A stretch of 37,768 nt of DNA, from assembly GCA_934132915.1 (NCBI GenBank), contig CAKPAK010000004.1:1-37768 (forward strand), written 5' to 3'. This document shows, in pieces, positions 1-7,781 of the stretch; the first letter of the stretch is position 1, and every line of letters starts with the position of its first letter. The translations under genes and the position numbers were made by a program. The stretch comes from an uncultured Bacilli bacterium (lineage in GTDB: Bacteria; Bacillota_I; Bacilli_A; RF39; UBA660). The notes beneath the pieces were generated by a model, which worked only from the letters and a program-made list of their open reading frames with translations, made no database searches and was not told the DNA's origin.

Positions 1-104
1 CCTCTTGGTGGAATATTATATAATAGCAGGACATTTTTGCAAGTTATTACTTAAGACATTATCACAAGTTAATCATAGATTTTGATATTTTTCTGTAATT
101 TCAT

Positions 105-133
105 TTGACATTGAAAAGATAATATGGTAGAAT
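105..133 (+). promoter_or_regulatory. sigma-A promoter of rplU operon
   Basis: A perfect -35 box TTGACA lies at 105-110 and a -10 box TAGAAT at 128-133, with a 17-base spacer. It would start a transcript near 140 with a leader of about 115 bases in front of rplU. Confidence 0.8.
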
Positions 134-139
134 TTTAAA

Positions 140-254
140 TGTTTTAAGGACCTCGAGTTGTTTACTCAACCGCACTGAAAAGGTTTTTATTTAGAAGTAT
201 TATATACTACCTTTAGGGCGAGTCTTAATCCAAATTTATTTTAAGGAGGGAAAA
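140..254 (+). ncRNA. probable ribosomal protein L21 leader
   Basis: This is the untranslated leader between the promoter and rplU. It holds short complementary arms (GTTG/CAAC around 158-171) followed by a pyrimidine-poor stretch and a strong Shine-Dalgarno site, AAGGAGGG at 243-250. Firmicutes often carry an autoregulatory L21 leader in this position. The assignment rests mainly on position, length and the small hairpin; I could not test it against a covariance model. Confidence 0.55.
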
Positions 255-257
255 ATG

Positions 258-557
258 ATGAAAGCAATTATTGAAACTGGTGGAAAACAATATTCTGTAG
301 CAGAAGGATCGGTTATCTATGTTGAGAAATTAGATGTAGAAGAAGGCAAGGAAGTTGTTTTTGACAAAGTACTTATGGCGAATGGTGTTGTTGGAAATCC
401 TTATGTTCAAAATGCTTCTGTAGTTGGTCGCGTTGTTAAGAATGGTAAGGGAAAGAAACTTAGAATATTTACTTATAAGCCTAATAAGACTAGTACGAGA
501 AAGACACAAGGACATCGTCAACCATATACTAAAGTAGAAATTACTAAGATTAAATAG
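258..557 (+). CDS. rplU: 50S ribosomal protein L21
   Basis: L21 binds 23S rRNA in the large ribosomal subunit. The protein starts [17 protein letters not shown], the classic L21 opening, and contains the KRRxxTG-type basic C-terminal part ([21 protein letters not shown]). At 99 residues the length is normal. An ATG three bases upstream (255) is also possible; 258 is preferred because it lies 7 bases from the AAGGAGGG site and gives the conserved N-terminus. It is the first gene of the rplU-prp-rpmA operon, an arrangement conserved across Firmicutes. Confidence 0.97.
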   Translation: MKAIIETGGKQYSVAEGSVIYVEKLDVEEGKEVVFDKVLMANGVVGNPYVQNASVVGRVVKNGKGKKLRIFTYKPNKTSTRKTQGHRQPYTKVEITKIK

Positions 558-558
558 T

Positions 559-873
559 ATGATTAGAATTTTGGTTAAAGAGGATAAGCAATTTATTCGA
601 CGTGTGGATTTTTTGGGACATGCAGATTATGCGCAGTATGGTGAAGATATTGTCTGTGCAGCAGTTTCGGCTACTTATTTGTGTAGTGTGAATGCTTGTT
701 ATTTGTTTCATGAGGAGTCTTTATTGGTGGACTCTGATTGTGACTTACAGAGGATAGAAGTACTGGATGATAATTTGGATGTTCAAAAAATACTGATGAA
801 TATGATGCGTTGTTTAAAGAGTTTAGAAGAGAAATATCCGAAAAACATCAAAATAGATAAGGAGGAAGAGTAA
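559..873 (+). CDS. prp: ribosomal-processing cysteine protease Prp
   Basis: Prp removes the N-terminal extension of ribosomal protein L27 before it enters the ribosome. The sequence shows the family signature: His21 in [18 protein letters not shown] and Cys33 in DIVCAAVSA, the expected catalytic pair. At 104 residues it has the typical length. The start codon follows the rplU stop by one base and the stop overlaps the rpmA ATG (TAATG at 871-875), so the three genes are likely translationally coupled. The partner cleavage site is visible in the next gene, which supports the call. Confidence 0.93.
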   Translation: MIRILVKEDKQFIRRVDFLGHADYAQYGEDIVCAAVSATYLCSVNACYLFHEESLLVDSDCDLQRIEVLDDNLDVQKILMNMMRCLKSLEEKYPKNIKIDKEEE

Positions 874-1166
874 TGGTTCAATTTTTAGAATTTAATATTC
901 AACTATTTGCACATAAAAAAGGACAATCTTCAACGAGTAATGGTCGTGACTCTGCTGGTAGAAGATTAGGTGCAAAAGCGGCAGATGGTGAATATGTTAC
1001 GGCTGGCTCTATTATTTATCGTCAAAGAGGTACTAAGATTCATCCAGGAAATCATGTTGGAAGAGGTACTGATGATACTTTATATGCAAAAATGAGTGGA
1101 TATGTAAAGTATGAAATGGTCGGTAAAGATAAGAAGCAAGCTAGTGTTTATGAAACAAGAGCTTAA
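873..1166 (+). CDS. rpmA: 50S ribosomal protein L27 with cleavable N-terminal extension
   Basis: L27 sits near the peptidyl transferase centre. The mature part begins [20 protein letters not shown], a standard L27 core. Before it is a 13-residue extension ending FNIQLFA, which matches the known Prp recognition pattern (LxxQxFA before an A/S/H-KKG start). Cleavage after Ala13 is predicted. The 97-residue length fits Firmicutes L27. An intrinsic terminator follows directly. Confidence 0.97.
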   Translation: MVQFLEFNIQLFAHKKGQSSTSNGRDSAGRRLGAKAADGEYVTAGSIIYRQRGTKIHPGNHVGRGTDDTLYAKMSGYVKYEMVGKDKKQASVYETRA

Positions 1167-1167
1167 T

Positions 1168-1196
1168 AAAGAGATACTTTTTGTATCTTTTTTTTC
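1168..1196 (+). terminator. intrinsic terminator after rpmA
   Basis: AGATAC (1172-1177) pairs with GTATCT (1183-1188), followed by a run of eight or more T residues. It closes the L21-Prp-L27 operon. Confidence 0.8.
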
Positions 1197-1235
1197 TGTT
1201 TTAGTATATAATAGTAGCGTGTTAGGGGGATTTTT

Positions 1236-2081
1236 ATGATTGTTGGTTATTTCATTGTAAGTATTATTTTATTTTTATTGATTTATTATTTGGAACAAAA
1301 GATTAAGGTAAGATTTTTTCATGAAGTTATGCTCGTTTTAATTTATTTTTTGGTGGTAGCGGGGATTTTTTATGAATTTGGTATTTCTACGTATTATTTA
1401 TATGTTGTGATGTTGGTTGTTTCGATGATAGAGATTTTTCTTTTGTATGATAAGGAACTTTCTATGAGTAGAAATCCTTATTCTTTTTATCGGTATCTTT
1501 TTTTTGTTTTGGTTGTTTATTTGATGAATCGTTTGTTTATTGATCGGGTAAAGGGGACTTTTCTTTCTTTGGAAGAGTTGAAAACTTTTGTTTGGATTTT
1601 GGTGATTTTGTATCTTTATTGGTATGGCAAGAGTTTTTTGCAGGATAAATCTAGTCGAAGGATGATTTCTAAAATTAAAACAGATTATTTGATGATTCAG
1701 TATGTGCACTTTAAAAATAAATATCATGGAATGATACAAGTTAAAAATAGAAAATTGATTTCGTTAATTTATGCTATTGTTTTGTATGAAAATATTAAAA
1801 GACCGTTGTTTCTTCGAAAAATGGATGTTATTTTTTATCGATTGGATGGTATTCCTCGAAAGTTTGGTGTTATGCAAATTAGGAATAGGACGGTATTAAG
1901 TGATGAGGAGAGTATTCGAAGAGGAATAAGGAGAATTGTAGGAATTGATAAGCGGGTTTCTTTGAACTTGAAGGAAGAGCAGAGAAATGTAAAGATATTA
2001 GAAAAATATCATTATAAAAAAGAAGAAGTAATGAGTATTATGAATATTCTTGAAAAAATCAACTTATTTGAGACAAAATAG
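1236..2081 (+). CDS. multi-pass membrane protein with basic cytoplasmic domain, function unknown
   Basis: I do not recognise this 281-residue protein. The first ~135 residues contain about five hydrophobic helices (near 2-18, 28-46, 50-70, 86-100, 116-134). The remaining ~145 residues are soluble and basic and include the patch YRLDGIPRKFGVMQIRNR, followed by DEESIRRGIRRI, which looks like a conserved domain rather than a linker. A TATAAT box at 1207-1212 and the Shine-Dalgarno-like AGGGGGA (1224-1230) precede the ATG. A terminator follows at 2136. It is a single-gene unit between the ribosomal operon and the AbiE island. Confidence 0.75.
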   Translation: MIVGYFIVSIILFLLIYYLEQKIKVRFFHEVMLVLIYFLVVAGIFYEFGISTYYLYVVMLVVSMIEIFLLYDKELSMSRNPYSFYRYLFFVLVVYLMNRLFIDRVKGTFLSLEELKTFVWILVILYLYWYGKSFLQDKSSRRMISKIKTDYLMIQYVHFKNKYHGMIQVKNRKLISLIYAIVLYENIKRPLFLRKMDVIFYRLDGIPRKFGVMQIRNRTVLSDEESIRRGIRRIVGIDKRVSLNLKEEQRNVKILEKYHYKKEEVMSIMNILEKINLFETK

Positions 2082-2135
2082 AGTTGTTATTTCAATGTCA
2101 ATAACTTTTAAAAATATCTTAAAAAAATTTAAACA

Positions 2136-2167
2136 TAAACGGGATTTTATTCTCGTTTTTTTATATA
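2136..2167 (+). terminator. intrinsic terminator after the 1236 gene
   Basis: AACGGGA (2137-2143) can pair with TCTCGTT (one G-U pair), followed by seven T residues. Confidence 0.75.
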
Positions 2168-2275
2168 TTAGGAAATTTCTCAATTAATAATATTTCATAA
2201 TTGTGATAACCAATAAGTAACAAGAATAAATAAACATGGCGAAAAGAAAGAACTGCTCCTTCTTTTTTACTTGCA

Positions 2276-2304
2276 TTGACAATGATACGGATAAATGCTA
2301 TAAT
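2276..2304 (+). promoter_or_regulatory. promoter of the abiE-type operon
   Basis: Consensus -35 TTGACA (2276-2281) and -10 TATAAT (2299-2304) with a 17-base spacer. This is the only perfect-consensus promoter in the window, and it drives a TA-type locus, so repression is expected. Confidence 0.85.
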
Positions 2305-2312
2305 GTCCGTAT
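2285..2312. promoter_or_regulatory. inverted-repeat operator around the abiE -10 box
   Basis: ATACGGA (2285-2291) and TCCGTAT (2306-2312) form a perfect 7-base inverted repeat with a 14-base spacer that contains the whole -10 box. Streptococcal AbiEi is known to repress its own promoter by binding inverted repeats, so AbiEi encoded just downstream is the obvious ligand. Binding here is inferred. Confidence 0.7.
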
Positions 2313-2333
2313 AAATGAACAAAGAGGTGAATT

Positions 2334-2960
2334 ATGGATTTTATGACAAAAGAAGAGTTTATAAATGAAAGTAATATAGAAATCGTTCAAAAACTTATGG
2401 AAAGAAATAATGGATATATTACTGCAAAAGAACTTGAAGATTTTGATATAAGTAGAAACTATCTATCTATTATGACTAAAAAAAACATGATAGAAAAAGT
2501 AGCTAAGGGAATTTACATAGATTCTGCTAAGATTGAGGATGTATATTATGTACTTAGTGTAAGTACTCCAAAAATAGTTTATTCTCATATGACTGCACTT
2601 TATTTTCATAATCTTTCAATTAAAGCACCAGATAGTTCTTTTGATATTACAGTTACAAAAAAGTATAATAATCCTAAGCTAAAAAAACATAATGTTTTCT
2701 ATGTTGATGATAAGTTCTATGATATCGGAATTACTGAAGCTAAAACACCACAGGGGAACAAAGTAAGAGTTTATGATGTTGAAAGATGTATTTGTGATAT
2801 AATTCGTTCTAAAAAAAGAATGGATATAGAACATGTTAAATATGCAATTAAAGAATATCTTAAAAGAAAGGACAATGATCTAATAAAACTTTCAAAGTAT
2901 GCTGATATGTTTGGCATAAAAGAAGAAGTTATGGATTTTATGAGTATGATGTATGAATAG
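2334..2960 (+). CDS. abiEi: AbiEi-family antitoxin / transcriptional repressor
   Basis: AbiEi is the antitoxin of the AbiE abortive-infection (type IV toxin-antitoxin) family and also an autorepressor. The 208-residue protein has an N-terminal winged-helix part (NGYITAKELEDFDISRNYLS, then a KGIY turn near residue 60) and the C-terminal antitoxin part with the conserved stretch VYSHMTALYFHNLS and the VYDVERCICDIIR segment. Shine-Dalgarno AGAGGTGA precedes the ATG. The 3' end overlaps the toxin start by 8 bases. It appears intact, although its toxin partner is broken. Codon choice (many ATA and AGA) differs from the flanking chromosomal genes, consistent with transfer. Confidence 0.9.
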   Translation: MDFMTKEEFINESNIEIVQKLMERNNGYITAKELEDFDISRNYLSIMTKKNMIEKVAKGIYIDSAKIEDVYYVLSVSTPKIVYSHMTALYFHNLSIKAPDSSFDITVTKKYNNPKLKKHNVFYVDDKFYDIGITEAKTPQGNKVRVYDVERCICDIIRSKKRMDIEHVKYAIKEYLKRKDNDLIKLSKYADMFGIKEEVMDFMSMMYE

Positions 2961-3390
2961 TATGCAAGTAAAAGACAAATTAAAAAATATAGCAGTTAAA
3001 CGAAATTTAGAGTTTAATACATTACTTCGTTTATATATGTATGATAGATTTATAGAAAGATTAGCAGTAAGTAAATATCGTGATAATTTCATTTTAAAAG
3101 GAGGATTCTATTTAAGTACATTATTTGGATTAGAAAGCCGATCTACTAAAGATATAGATACTGCAATAAAAGATGCTAATTTTACTAAAGAAAATGTTGA
3201 AAAGATGATTGGAAAACTTGAAGGATATAAGCAAGAACTTGATTTAAAAATAGAAAAGTCTGAATTAGTTAATAAGTTAAATATATTGAATAAAGAAATT
3301 GAGTATAACAGTGATCGAATTAAAACAAGAAAAAAAGAATATTTAAGAATAATAGAGAAGCTTTTATTGATGAAATATATACTCATGTAA
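2953..3390 (+). pseudogene. truncated AbiEii-type nucleotidyltransferase toxin fused to a foreign gene relic
   Basis: Residues 1-86 match the N-terminus of AbiEii toxins, including the nucleotidyltransferase signature LKGG (48-51) followed by RSTKDIDTAI (63-72, Asp-x-Asp). Full-length toxins are around 280 residues. After NVEKMI (about base 3210) the sequence stops resembling AbiEii and turns into a Lys/Glu-rich coiled-coil segment that belongs to the relic described next. The ORF then ends at a frameshift-derived stop. The toxin core is incomplete, so it should be inactive as a nucleotidyltransferase. Confidence 0.8.
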
Positions 3391-4014
3391 TTGAACATGA
3401 TTTTAATATAGATGAATATGACGCTCATGATTTATCTGTAGAAGAGAACAAGCTTATAATGATGTAATTGATGCATATAAGAAAGCTGGAAATATATTTA
3501 AGGATAAAGAATACTATCATGATGATATTGAAAAAATATTATCTGAGAATAAAATTTATAATGATAATGAGATGTACTGGGTTTACTATGAGGTTGGTTC
3601 AAAATTTGCTGAAGTAAGAAGAATTAATTATGGGCCAGTCAGTCTTCCCAACTTAGGAAGCTTGAATATTTCTAATAAATTTGCTATTCTTCAAGAAAAT
3701 TTAGAAGAGAGAGATTTAGCAAACGATTATACGAAATTGTGGATATAAATAACGGGAAAATTATTGAAAAAAAAGATATAGAGAGTAAAATAAAAGCAAT
3801 AGATGGTAACTTAAAGATTGATTTATTGATATTTTTACTAATAACTATATTTGGCATAATTGTTCCTCAAGTTATTATTTCAATTCATCCATTATTTATT
3901 AATTATAAATTTTTAAAATATTGGTTTGCTATATATAGCATATTAACTTTTATCATCAGTATGATAGCGATGATAGTATATATATTTAATATGTATAAAT
4001 TATTAAAAAAATAG
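3211..4014 (+). pseudogene. frameshifted remnant of a coiled-coil/two-helix membrane protein
   Basis: Reading across three frames gives one continuous protein-like sequence. A coiled coil comes first (frame of the AbiEii fusion, to about 3345). A segment starting NREAFIDEIYTHVIEHDFNI lies in a second frame (about 3350-3450). A third segment, AYNDVIDAYKKAGNIF up to YTKLW, runs to a stop at 3746-3748. The last 91 residues, from 3739 on, are in a further frame and carry two strong transmembrane helices (about 3820-3900 and 3920-4000). The last part could instead be a separate small membrane protein starting at GTG 3739. I do not recognise the parent family. The 5' end is lost at the junction with AbiEii. 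Confidence 0.6.
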
Positions 4015-4020
4015 TTTAGC

Positions 4021-4580
4021 CATCTTCTAAAGCTATCTATAACAGAAACAACAGAGTCGAGGGCAGTACTAAACATATGTGAATATGTATTTAGTGTTTC
4101 CTCGATTTTGTATGTCCTAAATAAATATTTAGCACCATTGTTAATAAGTAATGAAGCACACGAATGTCTAAAGTCGTGGCTCCTAATAACTTTTAAGCCA
4201 GCAAGATTATCTAATTTAGTCCTTCTAAGATATATATTAGAATCTGCTATAGGTCTAGCATCAGAAATCACAAAGAAATCATCATTAAATCCATAATAGT
4301 TTTTTTTATTTTGCTCATAAAGCATTTTTAGGTCATTTAACAAGACTTTTGTAATAGGAACTATTCTTCTACTATCTCGTGTTTTGGTATCCGAAAATTC
4401 AAATTTAACACGGTTATTTCTTTGTGTTATTTGGTTATTAGCGGATAATACTTTTTTATCAAAATAAATATCCTTCCAAGTAAGACCTTTTAATTCACCT
4501 TTACGAAGTCCACAATAATATAATATTTCAAATACACATTTCTATCTTAGATCTTCCTCATAAGAAATGAACTTTTTAAA
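4021..4580 (-). pseudogene. broken tyrosine recombinase/integrase, C-terminal catalytic domain
   Basis: Reading leftwards from about 4580, the sequence encodes the catalytic core of a Tn916/phage-type tyrosine integrase: the first Arg box in CGLRKGELKGLTW, the HDFRHSCASLLINNGA box, and the Tyr nucleophile region IEETLNTYSHMF. Three defects show it is dead. An in-frame TAG lies at 4542-4544 just before the Arg box. The segment between LINNGA and IEETL is shortened, and the usual LGHT histidine is garbled to YLFRTY. The N-terminal domains are missing beyond 4580. It marks the edge of the decayed mobile island that contains the AbiE genes. Confidence 0.88.
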
Positions 4581-4666
4581 TTAAAACTGTCAAACTTGGG
4601 AGTTAGAAGGTTTTTTTTTCTGGGAGATAAAGCTATTTTTATGAGGATGAGAGTGTGATGGGAAGA

Positions 4667-4724
4667 AAAATACTTATTTTTTATTTTCTTTTTTTAGGAG
4701 AAGTAACTAGATAAGTATTTTTTT
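4667..4724 (+). terminator. long hairpin with AATACTTAT/ATAAGTATT core
   Basis: AAAATACTTAT (4667-4677) and ATAAGTATTTT (4711-4721) are perfect 11-base complements separated by 33 bases and followed by T residues. The bases between the integrase relic and tkt (4581-4801) otherwise show no gene. The same core recurs in hairpins at 8579 and 30010. Confidence 0.6.
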
Positions 4725-4765
4725 CAACAAAAAATGACTATAATCTTATTCCTATTTTTTTTGAG

Positions 4766-4777
4766 TTATGATATAAT
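4766..4777 (+). promoter_or_regulatory. extended -10 promoter of tkt
   Basis: TATAAT at 4772-4777 is preceded by TGA (4769-4771), giving an extended -10 element. No good -35 box is visible, which is common for extended -10 promoters. Confidence 0.6.
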
Positions 4778-4801
4778 TTAGATATTGAAAGTAGGGATGT
4801 T

Positions 4802-6775
4802 ATGTCGAGATTAAATGATAAAAAGATGATTAATGATATTCGAAGTCTTTCTTTGGATATGATTCATGAGGCTGGGAGTGGGCATCCAGGAATTGCGTTG
4901 GGAGCGGCACCGCTTTTATATACTTTGTTTACTTATCACTTAAATATTGATTTGAATAAGGGAGATTGGTGTAATCGGGATCGGTTTGTTTTGTCTTGTG
5001 GTCATGCTTCTAGTTTATTGTATGCGATGTGGTTTTTTTTCGATGAAAGTAAATATAATTTGAATGATTTGAAGAATTATCGTAATCTTTATTCTAAGAC
5101 GCCTGGGCATCCTGAGTATAATCTTAATCATATGGTTGATGCTACAACAGGTCCTTTAGGTGAGGGGATTGCTATGGCCGTGGGAATGGCAATGGCAGGA
5201 AAATATTTGGAGAGTTATTATCATAATAAGAAAGATAGTTTGTTTGATTATTATGTTTATGCGATGTGTAGTGATGGTGATTTGATGGAGGGGGGTGCTT
5301 ATGAGGCACTTTGTTTGGCAAGTCAGTATCAGTTGGATAATTTGATTTTATTGTATGATTGTAATGGGGTTAGTTTGGATGGTGAAATTGATGAGGGGTA
5401 TTTGGATTCTTTAGCTAATGTTTATGCAGATTTGGGATTTGCGGTTTATTATGTAAAGAATGGGGAATCGGTTAAGGAGATTAATAAGGCAATTACGGCA
5501 GCAAAGAAGGCAAATGGTCCAGCAATGGTAATTGTGAATTCGGTAATTGGGAAATATTCTAAGTATGAAGGAACAAATAAGATTCATGGATTTTTGGATA
5601 ATGACGATTATTTAGAGATGAAGAGGGAATTTGGTCATGAAGAGAAGTGGGAGTATGATAAGGGGAATACGACACTTTATCGTCAGGAGATTCAAGATCG
5701 TTTAGAGAATAATTATCGAGATTGGTATCAGCTTTATGAGGAATTTTGTGGGGAATTGAATGAGGTGCAATTAAATACATTAAATAGTATTATTAATAAT
5801 GAGGAAATTACTTTAAAGTTGGATAAGGTAATTGATATGGATAAGTTGTTTACTGATCGAGATTTTCGTGATGTGAATTATCAAGTGATGAATGTAATTT
5901 CGGCTTTTGTTCCTAATTTTTTGGGTGGAAGTGCTGATGTTGTTACAAGTACGAAAACCTATTTGAAAGGAAAAGAGGATTTTAGTAGTGAGAATTATGG
6001 AGGGAAAAATATTGCTTTTGGGGTAAGAGAACATGCAATGGGATCGATTTTAAATGGAATGGCTTTATGTAATTTGCGTGTGTTTGGTAGTTGTTTTCTT
6101 GCTTTTAGTGATTATTTGAAACCTTCTATTCGGCTTAGTTGTATGATGAAGCTGCCGGTTACTTATATTTTTACGCATGATAGTATTTGGGTTGGAAAAG
6201 ATGGCGCAACGCATGAACCAGTGGAACAGTTAGCGATGCTTCGGACGATACCTTCTTTGTCGGTTTACCGCCCTTGTGATTATAAGGAGTTAATTGGGTC
6301 TTGGAATGAAATTTTATCTTCGGCTAATCCTAGTGCTTTGATTTTGCCTAGAGGACATGTTGAAGTTCAAGAGTTTACGAATCCTGCGGGGATTTATTAT
6401 GGGGGATATATTATTAGTGAAGTAAAGAAGAGTTTAGATGTGATTTTGATTGCAACAGGTAGTGAAGTTACTTATGCTATGGAATTAAAAGAAGAGTTAA
6501 TGAAAAATTATATTGAGGCAAGAGTAGTTTCTATGCCAAATTTAGGGAATTTCTTAAATCAAGATAGTGAATACCAGAATGAAGTATTGCCGAGAGGGTA
6601 TAAGAAGGTTGTTTTAGAGTTTTCTAACGATCCTAGTTGGTACCGTTTGTTAGAATCCGGAGATGATTTTATTGGGGTAAATACTTATGGAAAATCTGGC
6701 GATGAAGAGGATATTTTGAAAGAGATGGAACTTGATTTGCCGAGTTTGGTTATTCGGATTAAGAATAGTTTGTAG
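4802..6775 (+). CDS. tkt: transketolase
   Basis: Transketolase moves two-carbon ketol units between sugar phosphates in the non-oxidative pentose phosphate pathway, using thiamine diphosphate. At 657 residues it is full length. The N-terminal domain shows the expected SGHPG (near 27) and the thiamine-binding SDGDLMEGGAYEAL followed by the Asn of LYDCN. The pyrimidine domain has FGVREHAMGSILNGMAL with the catalytic Glu, and the substrate region THDSIWVGKDGATHEP. The Shine-Dalgarno sequence is weak (AGGGATG). It heads an apparent operon with the zinc-ribbon membrane protein and mscL. Confidence 0.96.
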   Translation: MSRLNDKKMINDIRSLSLDMIHEAGSGHPGIALGAAPLLYTLFTYHLNIDLNKGDWCNRDRFVLSCGHASSLLYAMWFFFDESKYNLNDLKNYRNLYSKTPGHPEYNLNHMVDATTGPLGEGIAMAVGMAMAGKYLESYYHNKKDSLFDYYVYAMCSDGDLMEGGAYEALCLASQYQLDNLILLYDCNGVSLDGEIDEGYLDSLANVYADLGFAVYYVKNGESVKEINKAITAAKKANGPAMVIVNSVIGKYSKYEGTNKIHGFLDNDDYLEMKREFGHEEKWEYDKGNTTLYRQEIQDRLENNYRDWYQLYEEFCGELNEVQLNTLNSIINNEEITLKLDKVIDMDKLFTDRDFRDVNYQVMNVISAFVPNFLGGSADVVTSTKTYLKGKEDFSSENYGGKNIAFGVREHAMGSILNGMALCNLRVFGSCFLAFSDYLKPSIRLSCMMKLPVTYIFTHDSIWVGKDGATHEPVEQLAMLRTIPSLSVYRPCDYKELIGSWNEILSSANPSALILPRGHVEVQEFTNPAGIYYGGYIISEVKKSLDVILIATGSEVTYAMELKEELMKNYIEARVVSMPNLGNFLNQDSEYQNEVLPRGYKKVVLEFSNDPSWYRLLESGDDFIGVNTYGKSGDEEDILKEMELDLPSLVIRIKNSL

Positions 6776-6790
6776 GAGAATGATAGAAAT

Positions 6791-7243
6791 ATGTATTGTA
6801 AAAATTGTGGGAATTTTGTTCGTTTAGATGATTCGTATTGTTCAAATTGTGGAATGAAGCAGATTCATCGTTCTTCTTTTTTTAAAAGTTTATCTTTTCT
6901 TTTCTTGGTGAATTTTATTTTGTTGTTTTTGGGATCGATGGTTGGGATGATGAAAGAATCTTCTAATGTGAATGGAAATAATGGTTTTTTCTTGATTGCC
7001 TATTTGGTCGTGGCTTTTGCGATGGTTGATTCACTTGGAATTGGTTTTGTTTTTAGCTTGATTTATGAACATTATAATAAGAAATCAGTACTGATTTTGT
7101 TGTTAATTGCTAGTTTGATTTCTTTTGTGAAAGTGATTTATAGTTATGCTGCAATGTTAAATACGGGAGTGTTATTTTATTTAGGGTTGGTTGGTCATTT
7201 GTGGTTATTGATAAAAATTTTTACATGTTTTAAGAAGGAGTGA
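6791..7243 (+). CDS. zinc-ribbon membrane protein of unknown role
   Basis: The protein begins MYCKNCG and repeats a CxxC knuckle at CSNCG (residues 18-22), a minimal zinc ribbon found at the N-terminus of many Firmicutes membrane proteins. It is followed by four hydrophobic helices (about 29-50, 64-90, 98-117, 122-146). There are 150 residues in all. Shine-Dalgarno AGGAGAATGA overlaps the end of tkt, so it is probably co-transcribed. The specific function is not evident; the ribbon usually serves as a small binding or structural module. Confidence 0.8.
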   Translation: MYCKNCGNFVRLDDSYCSNCGMKQIHRSSFFKSLSFLFLVNFILLFLGSMVGMMKESSNVNGNNGFFLIAYLVVAFAMVDSLGIGFVFSLIYEHYNKKSVLILLLIASLISFVKVIYSYAAMLNTGVLFYLGLVGHLWLLIKIFTCFKKE

Positions 7244-7249
7244 TTTGTG

Positions 7250-7705
7250 ATGAAGGAAAATGTAAGGGATACGGTGAAAAAGATGGGAGAAAAGGCTAAA
7301 AATGAGGTGAGAGAGCATAAAATAATTGATGAGTTTCGTATTTTTATTGCTCGGGGAAATGTTCTTGATTTGGCTGTTGGTGTAATTATTGGTGGTGCTT
7401 TTCAAAGTTTGGTCACTTCTTTAACCGATAATTTGATTTCTCCTATTTTAGGTTGTTTTACTGAAGTTGATTTTAATTCCTATGTTTTAAATATTGGAAA
7501 TTTACATTTAAGATATGGCGCTTTTTTTACTGATGTTATTAATTTTATTATTATGGCATTTGTTGTATTTTTAATTGTAAAGTTTATGAATCGACTTTTT
7601 TTAAAAAAAGAAGAAAAGAAAGAAGTAGCTGTTGATAATACTCCTGATGATATAAAGATATTAATGGAAATTAGAGATTTGTTAAAAGAAAAAGAGAAAA
7701 AATAA
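7250..7705 (+). CDS. mscL: large-conductance mechanosensitive channel MscL
   Basis: MscL is a homopentameric channel that opens under membrane tension to release solutes during osmotic downshock. The sequence has the conserved FRIFIARGNVLDLAVGVIIG first helix, a short extracellular loop and the second helix ending in a basic, charged C-terminal bundle (KKEEKKE, DDIKILMEIRDLL). The N-terminal ~20 residues before the core are longer than usual and charged (KKMGEKAKNEVREHK). A GTG at 7247 could also start it; the ATG at 7250 sits 9 bases from AAGGAG (7235-7240). Confidence 0.95.
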   Translation: MKENVRDTVKKMGEKAKNEVREHKIIDEFRIFIARGNVLDLAVGVIIGGAFQSLVTSLTDNLISPILGCFTEVDFNSYVLNIGNLHLRYGAFFTDVINFIIMAFVVFLIVKFMNRLFLKKEEKKEVAVDNTPDDIKILMEIRDLLKEKEKK

Positions 7706-7735
7706 AAAAGATAATGACAAGTTATCTTTTTTTTG
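7706..7735 (+). terminator. intrinsic terminator after mscL
   Basis: AAAAGATAA (7706-7714) and TTATCTTTT (7722-7730) form a perfect stem followed by T residues. Confidence 0.85.
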
Positions 7736-7781
7736 TTATAATTACTTTAATCATAGTAGATAATAGTAGTGGGTGGTAAGT

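Noticed and set aside
2168..2275. Possible left attachment site of the decayed island
   Set aside because: I compared it by eye with 4581-4800 and saw no convincing direct repeat.
3903..4020. Continuation of the integrase frame beyond VIDSF into a hydrophobic tail
   Set aside because: This part is antisense to the membrane-helix relic on the plus strand; the recombinase homology ends near 4025.
4108..4296. Plus-strand open frame within the integrase relic
   Set aside because: It is the antisense of the recognisable HDFRHS region and has no ribosome site.
4802..6775. Alternative call of 1-deoxyxylulose-5-phosphate synthase for the transketolase gene
   Set aside because: The SGHPG start, the substrate-binding block and the 657-residue length fit transketolase rather than Dxs.
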